DNA of 64,000 bases from Strigamia acuminata (taxonomy: Eukaryota > Arthropoda > Chilopoda > Geophilomorpha > Linotaeniidae). How positions within the stretch are numbered: the stretch's first letter is position 1; each line of letters opens with the position of its first letter. Shown here piece after piece: positions 1-14,440 of this stretch. Made by a program: the position numbers and the translations under genes. The stretch covers positions 10,602,001 through 10,666,000 of the forward strand of contig OX442319.1 of NCBI GenBank assembly GCA_949358305.1, given 5' to 3'. Below the pieces are notes generated by a model. That model searched no databases. It was not told where the DNA came from and saw nothing but the letters and a program-made list of their open reading frames with translations.

Positions 1-599
1 TTCGGAGATATTCGTGTTTTAAAGTGTGCCACCATATTTGGGAATTTGATACAAGTTTTTGTTCCGGAGTATTCAAATGTTTGCCGTTTGAAAACTACGA
101 GGGGTAGAGACTTGTCCTTTTCAGGGTTTATAGAGGAGAATGTAATCTTTCTTTTGGTGTAAAAAACCATTGAAATTTTTTGGGAAAAAAAATTGGGATT
201 TGTTCTATCTGTAGTTTGGGCGAATGTGAATGCGGTGCCAACTTCAGCCCGGTCTGGAACACCGTTCTGGTAAAAGATTTGGAAACGGGACCTCGTTCCG
301 GTAAAATTTTTATAAACGGAATGCCGTTCCAGTTGAAAATCACCAGGCAGCAAAGAAAATGCAACGTCGCAGGAAATAAAATGATAATTACTGGGCTAAT
401 TTGTGGAAATTATTACAATTATGTTGTAATTATTATTATTTATGTGACTGTTCTGTGATTTTTATAATTTTAATTATTACGATTAAATTTTTTTTAAAAG
501 CACTCAACCAACTGTGTTCCAGCAAGACATTTTTCCTAATTTCACCCTTGATACAGATTAAGATAAGTCAAATTTGGATTATCGCTAATCAATAGTTAC
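1..599. other. CLCA intron or left-edge DNA with an unexplained open stretch
   Basis: This follows the last visible CLCA donor on the minus strand, so at least its right part should be intron. I could not find the next CLCA exon, which should encode the rest of the VWA domain. Plus-strand bases 213-380 are open and have balanced codons, with residues such as CECGANFSPVWNTVLV and GKIFINGMPFQL, and follow a pyrimidine-rich acceptor-like site ending in CTGTAG near 212. Bases 1-140 are also open on the plus strand. The two pieces do not join in one frame with the donors I tried, so I make no gene call. Confidence 0.3.
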
Positions 600-3500
600 C
601 CGCATGCTGCTGGAAACATCTAAAACCAAAACAAATGTCGGACTGTCGTTTTTTTTCGGTTGAACAACTCGAAATAATGGGACTGGATCCACGTCCAAGT
701 CTGTCGTGGGGTTTCGGTCGTTCATAAAATCTCCGTGTTCCTTAATGACAGACCAAGTGGATCGTCCCATGCACATCAGATTCTGCATGTTCGGTGCAAA
801 AGCATTGTGTTTTCGTTCGCTCGTATCGTCACAAAACCCGTCAACCTTGATATTAATTTTAAAAAATTGGAAAAAATTTATTCTCGGAGTATTTATGTGA
901 TTTGCTGTACAACTTACAGTTGGTAAATACGGCATGGACATGACCGAAGCCTTGGCAGTTGCTTTTTCAACATCAGGGTAAAATAAACAGTTGGTATCCG
1001 GCAACCCATCTTCGCCACGTCGACACGACTCTCCAATTTCATCTCTCAACCACCCAGGGACGTCCGAAGTACAAGCAGTATATTTAATCTGCGAAAATAA
1101 ATAAATAAATAAATAAACACTCGCTATTTGTTTTCAAACGAATCGATCATTCAAAATCAAGTCAACAACATACTTTTCCATCGTTGTCTTTGTAAAATGC
1201 CGGAGTCCTGCTATCTTGTTGGTATCCGTGTTCATCGAACACTCCGTAGCGAAGATGAGCCCATTCGTGAACCAAAGCTCTTCCTGTAAAAATATCCGAC
1301 AGTTAGTCTTCTTTTTGCACGTTTTTATTTTATTTTTTTTTTAAATACTAGATTACGCTTAATACATGAAATATACAATTTATCATTTTTGTCAAGCACT
1401 CCTGTTTCCTCGTCCTGACCTTCCAGTCACATTCACGAAACAGGAAAACGGAATTAAATAATTTTCTAAGTAAATCCCAATTTGAATTTTAAATAAAATA
1501 AAATAAGCAAAATAGAAAAAAAAAAAATTACTTTTTATGGAGAAAAAAAAATCAAAAACAGCTGTATATAGAATTTTAGACTAAACTTGTGAATTATGAA
1601 ATCGAGTTTCCTGTCGTTTTTTACACGAAAAAATTTTATTTCATTTTTTGGTGGTTTGCAGGGAAGCGATGGGGGCAAAACTATCCAAATTTAGTGTGCC
1701 TGGTGTCTCGTTAAATCTTTATGAGGCCTTTTGTTAACATTTTTGGTGCTCAGCCCACCTGGATCTCCATATGCCGATGCTCCCGATTTAGTTAACTTTC
1801 GAATGAAGTCTGGCGTCAGGTGGATGTAGTCGCCCGTTTCTCCGCATGCTCCCGGCTGCAATGTATACGGTGCGTCACCGTACGCCTCGTTTGGCAAGTC
1901 AACGCGAATGTCTGCGGTTGAAAAACGATGCCCAGACCGTCTTACGACCTAAAATTATCACCAGCTAACTAATTTCACTATTTATACGAAGAAAGCGCTT
2001 ATATAACATCCTACTTCGTATTCTGGCTGATGTTCCCATTCGTCTGGAACGACTATTGTGACTTCATTAAAATACGCGCGATGACGGGTGGCCTCAAATA
2101 AAAACCGAGACCCCGATTGAAAAAGATCCTAGGGAAAAAAAATACAATTTAAAAGGTCAGAAAATTTAAAATTTAAATTTCTAAATGTAGGATACTTAGG
2201 TTTAATTTCAAGGACAACCGAGCCACTCAAAAAGCGGATTTAAAAATAATTCAATTTTAGATTTAAGAAATTTTATTTTAAACCAAAAAAATTCAATGTT
2301 GGACCAAAAAAAATTAATTTTAGACCAAAAAATTCAATTTTAGGCAAAAATATTTAATTTTAGACAAAGAAAATTTAATTTTAGGCAAAGAAAATTTAAT
2401 TTTAGGAGAAAAATCCAATTATAGGCAAAAAAATCCAATTTTAGGCGGAAAAATCCAATTTTAAAAGAAAAATTCAATTATAAAGAAAAAAATCCAATTT
2501 TAGGCGAAAAAATCCAATTTTAACCGAAAAAATCCAATTTCAGGCGAAAAAATCCAATTTTAGGCAGGAAAATCCAACCTTAGGGCACAAAAAAATTATT
2601 TATTTCACCAAAAAATCCAATATTTCGCCAAAAAAATAATTACCCAAACTTAATTTTCGCTTCAAAGAACCCTGAAAAAAAATTTGTCTATTATAGTCCC
2701 TAAAAAGCCGTTTGGGTCAGGGTTTTTCTTCAATTGAATTGAAGTGATGATTTGCGAAGTTTACAGCATCCAGTCTTTATTCATGTCATATCTCCCATAA
2801 GAGCAATAAATAATCCACTCTTAATGTATTTATATACAAGTCTGAAACCTCAATATAATCATTTTAATTTTAGTTATCTTAGCTGCCAGGATTACGTCAT
2901 GGGTTCTTATTCGCAGCCGCAAATGACCCTTGGTCTGCTGGCAAACAACCAAAAAGTAAAAAAAAAAAAAAAAAAGATCTGGCTCATTCCAAATACGGAC
3001 CGAGTAGATTTGTTTACATCAATGTTCAAACACCCACGTGGACTTAAAAATTTAATGTAAAAATTCTTTGGCCGCGTGATAGTTTCACAGTCAGCAGTTA
3101 ACTACCACCCATGTTGTGGGATGAGGTTAAAGAGCGAAGTTGTTTGCGACGGTTGCGTAATGTTTGGATTGGATTGTAACGTTCACATGGCGTAATTTGA
3201 GCGTGTAATTGGAGCAATAATGTGAAACCGCATAAGGTCGAACTGCGGTTCAATTAGAAATAAAATGGGCAGCAAGCTGTTGTGAGTCAGGACTGGTGAA
3301 TGTGGTTTAAAAATAAGATGGTTAAACGACAAGTGGAATAAATAAAATAAAGAATTATTCAGATTTCCACCTTCTTTTGTGATTGGAAATTAATTGCTGG
3401 GAGAAATTTGATATGTGGGAATTTTAATTTATTCTCTGGCGCCGTTCACGGCCAATGTGCTTAGTGTGGTTGGTGTTTAATTGGTGGAATTTTTGGGATC

Positions 3501-4529
3501 AAATTGTAATTATAACCTCAATGATAAACATTTATGTTTTTATGGGCATAATAAAAAACGTGTTTTTAATTTGTGTTTTTTGAGTTTTTGTTTTTATAAA
3601 TTTTAAATCGGCGGGGAGGGAGTTATGGGGTTTTGTTTTACAGGGGGAGGGCCCGTGAAACAGTGGGGCCCCGAATTCAAAAAAAAAAAAAATTTTTTTT
3701 TGGGTAGAAAAAAATTAAAAATTATTTTTTTAGAAAATAAATTTTTTTCTAAGGGCCCCTTTACGCCCACAGACCGTAAATCCGACTATTTCAGTTTTAG
3801 CAGGAAAAGAGCCCCATGTAACGATGGGGCCCCAAATTCCCCAAAATTAAAACAAATTGGTATTTTTTTTTATCAAAAAATTAAAATTAAAAAAGAAAAT
3901 TTTTAAAATCAGTCCCCAAAAAGGGCCCCATAGACCACAAATGGCTTTTTTTGTAGGAAAAGAGCCCCACGTGGTGGCAGGACCCCGACATCCCCCCAAA
4001 AAATTTTTTTCCTCAAAAAATAAAAAATAAATTTGAAAATTAAAAAAGGACTCAAAAGAGCAGCGTAAAGGGCCCCACAGACACAAAATCCGCAGGAAAA
4101 GTGCCCCATGCGGCTTTAGGGGCCCCAAATCCTAAAAAAAAAAAATTATATTTTTCTAAAAAAAATTAAATCCAACAAATTTATTTTAAAAATTTTTTAA
4201 TTAAGTCCCAAAAGAGGCCCAGCCCCACAAACCATAAATTCACACCTAATCTTCCATAATAAAAATCCAAAAACGAACAAGAAAAACAAGAAAGAAAAAA
4301 AACCAATAAATTGCAACCACCCACACCCATTTCCCAACCCGATTCTTATCAAACAAAAGAAAAACCACCAAAACCTTACCTTGATATTTTGCACAAGTTG
4401 TGGTTCATCCGGCACATGGTTATGAATGGCCACCGTAATTCCATGATACCCATTATTCTCAATACTGATGACCGCATGTGACACTCGCGGTAATACCACC
4501 AGTACGAGCAGCAACAATGACGCCTTCAT
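600..4529 (-). CDS. Calcium-activated chloride channel regulator (CLCA) family protein, N-terminal part
   Basis: Six coding exons read 4529-4380, 2128-2015, 1948-1759, 1283-1174, 1088-918 and 845-600, all with GT/AG borders and consistent phases, giving the first 327 residues. The start at 4529 opens a signal peptide (hydrophobic LLLLVLVVL, likely cut after residue 19). The zinc-protease motif HEWAH lies at 157-161, followed by LRYGVFDEHG, the classic CLCA metalloprotease signature. A cysteine-rich stretch follows, and the VWA domain begins at 316 with FVLVLDVSSSM, which supplies the DxSxS MIDAS residues D321, S323 and S325. CLCA proteins are secreted or membrane-associated, self-cleaving metalloproteases that modulate chloride channels. 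The rest of the VWA domain and the C-terminus lie beyond the left edge or in unfound exons. Family membership is secure; the exact orthologue is not. Confidence 0.92.
2222..2640. repeat. Degenerate A-rich minisatellite in CLCA intron 1
   Basis: About 15-20-base units of the type AAAAAATCCAATTTTAGGC recur with variable A-runs. They sit inside the 2.25-kb first coding intron (2129-4379). The same TTTTAG plus A-run style recurs at 16.8-17.5, 20.8-21.3 and 23.2-23.9 kb. Confidence 0.8.
3600..4200. repeat. A/T-homopolymer block with GGGGCCCC islands
   Basis: Irregular repeats alternate poly-A/T runs with short GGGGCCCCA-type blocks and AGGAAAAGAGCCCCA segments (about 3785, 3955 and 4090), roughly 150 bases apart. 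Open frames here on both strands are low complexity and I do not call them genes. Confidence 0.55.
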
Positions 4530-6020
4530 CACGTTCGCTTGGCCTGTTAGAGATGAAAAATTAAAATTAAAATATAATCAAAATAATGGCCCCGTGACGA
4601 CGGTGATGACACAATGCGAGCGTGGGCGCCGATGATATCATTCGGGACTGAAAAACGTCGAGGAGTGGCGGTGTACAACATGCAGGTAGAGTGGAGGGCG
4701 AATGCGGAAGTCGAAGAGGCAGAACCTGGCACCAAGCCACGTGCTACTATTTTAATTTTTGTTTTGGTGTCGGAGAAGAAGGAACGGGGTTGCAGGCAAG
4801 ACCTACGACCTTGTATTCGGACGGGAAGTCGTTTAGTGAAGCACAATAAGTCAGCAGACGTGCATTGTGATGAAATGGAACGGCCCGGTCTAGCTGAGCA
4901 TACATCGGAGTCATCAAGGCGTTGAGGGATGTTTTAATGGATCTATTAATGTTTATGTTTTCTATCAAGGCCAATAAAGAAGAGGTTTGGAAACGAGAAG
5001 CGAGTTGGGTGTTTGAGAGAGAGAGGCTTATCGTTTCTTCGGGCTGTTGTATTGTTCGTTTGTTTTGTAAATTGTTTTTTTGTGGATTGTTTTGTTATGA
5101 AGGCTGAGTGATTAATTCCGTGTTGTTTACTTCCTTTTATGTGGCTTTTTATGGCTGTTGTGTGATAACAGATGGTCATAATCTGGTAGACAAAAGGTTT
5201 TGGTTTGTGGCTGATCGAAAAGTATAAATAAGGTGTTTTGTTTGAATTCATTTTTATTTTTTTTTATTTTATTTAATTTGGTTTTGGTTGAGGTTAGGAA
5301 TTTGTGGAAATTAATTTGTTGCGTGGAATTTCGGATTGTAAAGTGATTGAAAGTGATTGAGAATGATTTTTTAAAAAATGTAGAAACATTAAAATGGTTT
5401 TAAAAGCGTTTTTTAACCGTTTCCTGTAGATTATTTTGGACTTTTTGTGAATTATACATTTTTTTTAAAAATGAAATTTGAGGCTAGGAATTTGTGAAAT
5501 TGATTTGTTTTGTGGAATTTCGAGCGATAAAGTGATTAGAACTGATTTTTAAAATACAAAAACACATAAATTCCATCAAAAAAAATTTATAAACCGTTTC
5601 GACTTCATTATTTTGGTAAAAAAATTAAAAATAGAGGTTAGAAAATGTCTAAAATCCCTTATTTCACGTAATTCCAAAGTATAAACCAACCAAAACTGTC
5701 TCAAACCACAAATAAACCCATCAAAACATCAATTTTCCAATTTAAAAAAAAAAAATTAATGCAAAAATTGCAATTTAAATTCAACTCGACCTCTCATTTT
5801 CCGCAGTGAACTCCAAACAAAACAAAAAAACCGCAAATTTATGCGGGTTTCAACCATAAATAAAAAAAACAACTTCTTTCCTCATTTTCCCACACCCAAA
5901 AACCAAAAACCAAAACTCTCAAACTCATCTTTCCCCAACAAAACCATACACAAACTCTCCACGGAGTCAACGTATCTCCCAACACCACCTTATCCCTTTC
6001 CCTTGAACAAGTGCACTTAC

Positions 6021-6225
6021 CTCTTGTTGGGCGAGGCCCTCAGCTGCCTGCTTCGTGCTTCGGTGGCTCAGGTGGAGCTGAAGCTGCACGAGAACAGAAT
6101 CGTAGGGCATTCCACGTGGGGTTACTCCACTACCACCAGGGGGAAACTCACTTTTCCGTGCAGATACAACCTGGAATTGTTTTTAGGTGTTCAGTTGGCG
6201 CCTTAAGCCGCATTTGAGTCACGCC
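6021..6225 (-). other. Probable 5' UTR exon of the CLCA gene
   Basis: On the minus strand this relatively GC-rich stretch ends in a good donor (AACAAGAG followed by GTAAGT, boundary 6021/6020). The CLCA start codon at 4529 is preceded by an acceptor (CTAACAG, exon from 4543). Splicing 6021 to 4543 gives a short leader just before the ATG. The upstream limit and promoter are not visible, so about 6225 is a guess from the GC drop. Confidence 0.45.
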
Positions 6226-6230
6226 GCTCT

Positions 6231-9025
6231 TCCTCTTCCCAGTGATAAGTGCCATAATTAACGAGGAATTATTTTTATCTACTCAATTGCGTTTAGAGGT
6301 CAAACAATTTTTATTTTCGGTTTTAATCCGGAATTCCCGTAATGGAGTTGTTTTTAAATATTTTTTCTTTCGGTTAATGAAGTGCATCAAGGTCACCTTG
6401 GTGGTGTAATAAAGAAAAAAAGAGTTTGTGGTCCAGCTGCGCTTGTCTAGTTTTCTTTGAAAGTCATCCGCCCGCTGAAATTCACACGGAGGATTTTAGT
6501 GTGCAATATAAATAAGTGAATAAGTTTAAGCTAACAGGTGTTACTTTCAGCACTTGGAACAACATTTGTTCTTGCGGAAGACGTGATTGAAAACAGAGAT
6601 GTAAAAGGTTATTTATACATACACATACAAAGTAAAGTTTTACTGATACAGAGTGGACTGAGAGGCGGAAAATCGCTAAGTGCGAGGAGTCGGGGAAAGA
6701 TTTATACATCGCAAGAAAAAAGAACCCGAAATATTTATTTTTAATATGATTCTATTCTAAATTGACACCACGGGAAATTGATACAGTCGTAAGAATTGTA
6801 GCTGCAGTCAAAAATACTAATACAATTTTTTAAGTTTAAATTTTGATTTATTATAATTATTTTAATAGAAATATTATATATGTAATTAATATAGCTTAAT
6901 TTAATTAATAGGACAAAAAATGATGTCATTTTTGTTTTAAAATTGAAATAAAACGTGAAAACGATCACAAATGTCATCGTGCAGCGTCCATATTTTCCTC
7001 GAAGTAACGGTTTGATAGATAGAGACAAGAAGCGGCTATTTCTATTTTTGTTGCGGAAAGCTGGAATAAGGAAAATCTGACTTCCTTTTTATTCTTTCAC
7101 ACATCTATTGTCCACTGGGCAGTACGTGTCACTAAATAAAGGGCCCCCACAATCAATATATCAGCCTCTTGTCATTTAATTCATGGAAATTAGATGAGAA
7201 GGGTGCAACCGCTATAGGGTCGATCAGCCTTCGGAGAAAGATAACTTACTTTATTAATTAGGAAAATTAGGAAAAGGGTGGTAGAGGGTAGACGAAAGGG
7301 TGGTTCCTTGGATTTCTTGGAATTAATGGGCAAAATGATACTCACTTGTCAGCTAAAAACACTTGTGACCTCCATTTCACTCAGCTGATTCGGCATTTTG
7401 AGTTTATGGTCGGTTTGTTATGTTCTACACACATAAACAAGAAAAAAGGAAAAAATAACTCAACGTTCACAACTTAAGAAAATTAAAGTTTGGTCATTTG
7501 TGCGTGGTTGATGCAAGTCCATTGGACATGAGACAGGTATTGTGTTATGGAATATAGGAAGTTTCTTGGCCATCTGGCGGCGCTTTTGCTCTCCCAATCA
7601 AATAACACGGATGTCCGAGCTGTCAGTCTTCCTTCAGCATGATGGGAATTAATTTCATTAATGGCGTACACTTTGTAGAATTCTTTTTCTTCTTTTGGAT
7701 TATTTGTAATTAAATACAACAGATAACAGATTACAACTAGAAGGGATTATGCTTCAGCTTATGGGGATTTAGGAAATAATTTGTAATTAAGTGCGTGAAT
7801 TGTGTTAACTTGTGTTTAGGATGCACATAATTTTTAATTTTAAAATGATGCAGAAAACGATGATTTTGATGCATAAATTAGTTTACATTTGTTTTGTATT
7901 TTTAATACCGGCATCGTAATGTTCAGGAAGCAAATAATTTCAGCAAAGATGCTCCTCGTCGCTTGCTTTTAGCGCCATCTAGTAATCAGTATTTGAAACA
8001 TGTTTATTTTTTAGGCCTTTGGGATTGGGAGTGCCCGGTCAACTACCCACCCGTCGCGTGGGTATTTTATCTCATGGCAAACCCAGACAGGGTGTCTCAA
8101 AAAAATTTATACACTTTAATTAGACAACACTACCCACAACTAATGATTAATAAATGTTTAATTTTAATGTTCTGGTGTAGTTTTTGTATGCTCTTTCATT
8201 TGATGTTTATTTTGATGTTTGATGTGAGCTTTCATTCTCGAGATATTTATGTTTTTCATCATATTTTGTCCCGGTACTGATACGTGGTACTTTTTTCATA
8301 GATTCTGGATCAATTCATCATAAAAAATTAAAGTTTATGACATCTCCGCGAAGTTATTTCCAGAAAAAATATTTCTTATGATTTTATTCTGCTTTGTAAT
8401 GAGACATTAATCGGGCTGATGGAATTTTGCAAGTTGTACACACTCTAAAAACGTCTGCTTGGCTTAGAGACAATTAAATAAACTATTTTCTTGTTGATTT
8501 TACCATACTTATATTGTGCTGTCTTAACTAAATTTATTTCAGGCAACAAAACCCTAAGGTTATCTCTCTACCTAAACATTTGGTAGTCTCTCAGCCAACC
8601 AAACATTTAGTTAAAACAAACCAACCGTTTTTAGAGTGCACTTGGGCATCCAGTAATATTTGCTGACACCTGATGCAGAAAATAATGATTTTTGAATTAA
8701 AATAGTCTCAGAAGCTGTTTTATTCTCGTCATTTGCTTGCAGCGCTCTCTAGTGATCACTATTTCCAACAAATTTATTTTTTAAGCTTTCGTAGTGTTTG
8801 ACCCTCGGTTTGACCATCTTTGCAACGTTACGCGCAAAACACGACGTCTTTTCGACGAAATTGTGTCTCTGTGACTTGCCTTTGCTTTGGGAATCACGTC
8901 CATTCGACGTTCGTTAAATTTCGACTTATTTAAACTGCATAGACTTTCTAAATAAACCAGTTTACTCTGATTAAATAGCCTGAATCGTTGTTTCCGTTAC
9001 AGAAATTAGCAAAAACTCTGCAAAC
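6231..9025. other. Intergenic DNA, no supported gene
   Basis: AT-rich sequence. Short frames on both strands lack recognisable domains. Two copies of a short dispersed repeat with a GCGCCATCTAGT-like core lie near 7972 and 8742. A segment at 6806-6960 resembles 42110-42235, both containing AATGATGTCATTTTTGTTTT-like sequence. Confidence 0.5.
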
Positions 9026-9358
9026 ATGGACGATTTTGATCTGTTTGTACAACGAAGAGCATATGATTTTGTTCATCGAACTGGGATGTACGAAAGACTA
9101 CGTGGTGAACCCATTATAGTGTCCCCGCCATTGATGGAATTAATTCCCATTGCGCTGGAAACTGACTGCCCGATCGACTGTGCTATTTGCTTGGAAAAAC
9201 AGATTGCAAAGCAGGTGGTTAAAAAACTTCCTTGCAATCATGTATTTCATTCTAGTTGCATTGAATCATGGTTAAAAGAACACTACACGTGTCCCGTGTG
9301 TCGACAGGACCTGCGTAAACCGCGCGTATCACCAGATTTGATTTGGAATTTAATTTGA
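9026..9358 (+). CDS. Small RING-H2 finger protein, probable E3 ubiquitin ligase
   Basis: A single-exon frame of 110 residues with an ATG at 9026. The C-terminal half is a complete RING-H2 domain whose eight zinc ligands are C52, C55, C70, H72, H75, C78, C89 and C92, with the LPCNHVFHSSCI core and the SWLKEHYTCPVCR ending typical of RNF126/RNF181/Praja-like ligases. Such RINGs recruit a ubiquitin-charged E2. The N-terminal 50 residues (MDDFDLFVQRRAYDFVHR) match no domain I know and show no membrane segment. A retro-derived copy is possible because no intron is seen. The function follows from the RING alone; the substrate is unknown. Confidence 0.85.
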   Translation: MDDFDLFVQRRAYDFVHRTGMYERLRGEPIIVSPPLMELIPIALETDCPIDCAICLEKQIAKQVVKKLPCNHVFHSSCIESWLKEHYTCPVCRQDLRKPRVSPDLIWNLI

Positions 9359-9360
9359 AT

Positions 9361-9680
9361 TTATTTTGTATTTCTCATTGTATTTAGGCAAATCGGAAAT
9401 TATTTTCGATGTTTTTGATTGATTTTCCATCATTTTAGACATTTATGATTGATTTTTCACCATTTTAGACGTCTTTTGATGGACTGTTCACTATTTTAAA
9501 TGTATTTATGTGGATTTTTTTTGTCATTTTAGATGTAACTTTGATGAATTCATGACAAGTCGTCATTTTATCGGTTTTAATTCCTTTTAGACCTTCTTTT
9601 TAGACGTTTTTATATTGTTTTTTTTTTTATTTTAGACGTCTTTTGATGAATTTTTCATCGTTTAAGATGTCTAAAATCCA
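9361..9680. repeat. Degenerate TTTTAGACGTCTTTTGATG repeat
   Basis: Units of about 50 bases, containing TTTTAGACGT and TTGATGRATTTTTCA, are repeated about six times directly downstream of the RING gene. They are diverged and probably overlap its 3' UTR. Confidence 0.6.
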
Positions 9681-9699
9681 TTTGATTACCATAAATGAT

Positions 9700-10320
9700 A
9701 TCAGAAAGCGGTGTCCTCATCACTTGCTTTTATGCCATCTAGTGCACCAAAAACTAAGAAAATAAATTTGGTTCAAATATTGATCACTAGAGGGCGCTGA
9801 AGTAAACGTTGCCAACCGTAATTAAAATTGCTGTAGATGTGACAGAAATTCCTTTAACAAAATGTGCAAGCATGGAAGAATTCAAAAACAATGTGAACAA
9901 TTAGAATTTTTAATTCGACCTCGGATGAGAAATGCACAAAAAATCTTTTTTTGAGAGAAGGTTTATTTAATATTCATTTTTTTTTTAATTTGAAAATAAA
10001 ACTAAATTCAGTAAATTTTCACATTTTAGAAATATAATTTTAAATAAACATTATTCAGAATTCTACATAAGGTTGGACATTCAGGGTGCAGCACTTCCTA
10101 CCAAAAATTTAAATTAAAAAAAAATTCTCAGACTACCCAGAACAGTTATTTTCCAACTCATGGACCCCAACATCGAAGCTTATATAGACTTTGAAACCTT
10201 TTATTTAAAGTAAACACTCTGAAACAACAATTTCTACATCATAAAAGTAAACAAACAACAGTTGTATTTACTCTTAGTGCAATAACATGACAACTAACGC
10301 CATCTAGTGCACCAACACAG
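9700..10320. repeat. Dispersed repeat copies carrying a CTCF-like core
   Basis: Copies at 9733-9744 (TGCCATCTAGTG), 9785-9798 (inverted, CACTAGAGGGCGCT) and 10297-10309 (ACGCCATCTAGTG) match copies at 7972-7983 and 8742-8754. Neighbouring sequence is also shared: a TTGATCACTAG/CTAGTGATCA side and an AAATTTATTTTTT tail. These are copies of one short element, not independent occurrences. Confidence 0.55.
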
Positions 10321-10578
10321 CACCAATACAAATAAAACAACAAAAATAACACTAAATAAAACCCCCAAACTATTATTAATCACAAATCCAAATAAACCCA
10401 ACTATTTATTCACAAAATTCAATTCAAAAAACCTCCATTATTCCCATAGTTACGTAAAATACGAATTGAAGAAATCGATTGTCACTTTAAAGGTCAGTTG
10501 CCAAGCTACATCCGCACTTGCTTTGACGTCAGACTCAGAGCGAGAAACGAGAAAATTAAAGGTTTGTTGCGGGTAGCC

Positions 10579-13443
<2,865 letters not shown>

Positions 13444-14440
13444 CAGCGGAATGAAGAAAACTTAAAAAAAAGTGGTCGATTTGTTTGGATGCTGTTTTTC
13501 GTGAGCTATTTATTGAATTTGTCGTTTTTAATTTCCATAGAGAAATAAATTTATGTGTTATTCGGAGTTATTCAGAATTTTCAGGATTATTAGTTCGTCT
13601 TTTTGCCGCTAAGTGGACATTGCGATGAAGAGTTTCATTCCCCAGAACACAACACTAAATTAATTTGTGATGTTTGACGATAAAGAGAATATTTTAAATT
13701 TTTTGGGCACAATATAGGACTTAACAAGCATGCGCCGTCTGTTGTTATTTTGTGGTAACTCGATGAATAAACGGTGGCAGCTAGAGGCGGAAGTTCTTTA
13801 GTAGTTATGCAATCGATGTCTACACAAGACTATCTCTCATGGAAGTTCATCAACCGTGACAATTATTGATATTACTTCATACTTGCACGATCAAAGTATA
13901 CATCAATTAAATTCCACTGAAAAAATGTCCAAACAAAAAATAATTTGAACTTCCACATGATAATTCCGTATGATAATTTCGATTTCCTTGAAAAAAAAAT
14001 TTGTAGATGTATTTAATTACTAATAATCCAATTCACTGCTCAAATAATATATTCAAAGCATCTGGACACAATAAAAAATCCAAAATGATTCACAATAACT
14101 TAATGCAATCATATTTGACATGTAATAATATTGGGAACGTTATTTCAGCCAATTAATGGAATCTGATAAGTAATAAATTTAATTTTCAGTAAAAAAAATT
14201 TTTGACAAGATTTAGCAATATTCGGCCCCTTTAATGGAAAGCAGATGGCTGCACTGCACAGCCTGGTAGCTTAACAAAAGATACACCCTATAAATTTAAC
14301 AGGGTAGTAAAGCAAAAAAAAAATTCTCACAAAAGAGAACTGGATGCTCAGCTCATCAACAAGATTTTTATTGTAACATGTTCCATTCACCTTATTAAAT
14401 AGAATTTAAAATGGTTCCTTAACAAAAAAAAACAACATAT
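13444..14440. other. Carboxypeptidase 3' UTR and intergenic DNA
   Basis: An AATAAA at about 13544 is a likely polyadenylation signal for the carboxypeptidase gene. The rest is AT-rich with no supported gene. Confidence 0.5.

Noticed and set aside
10498-10578. Upstream in-frame ATG of the carboxypeptidase
   Set aside because: Using it would put 27 basic residues before the signal peptide. The ATG at 10579 gives a normal secretory start.
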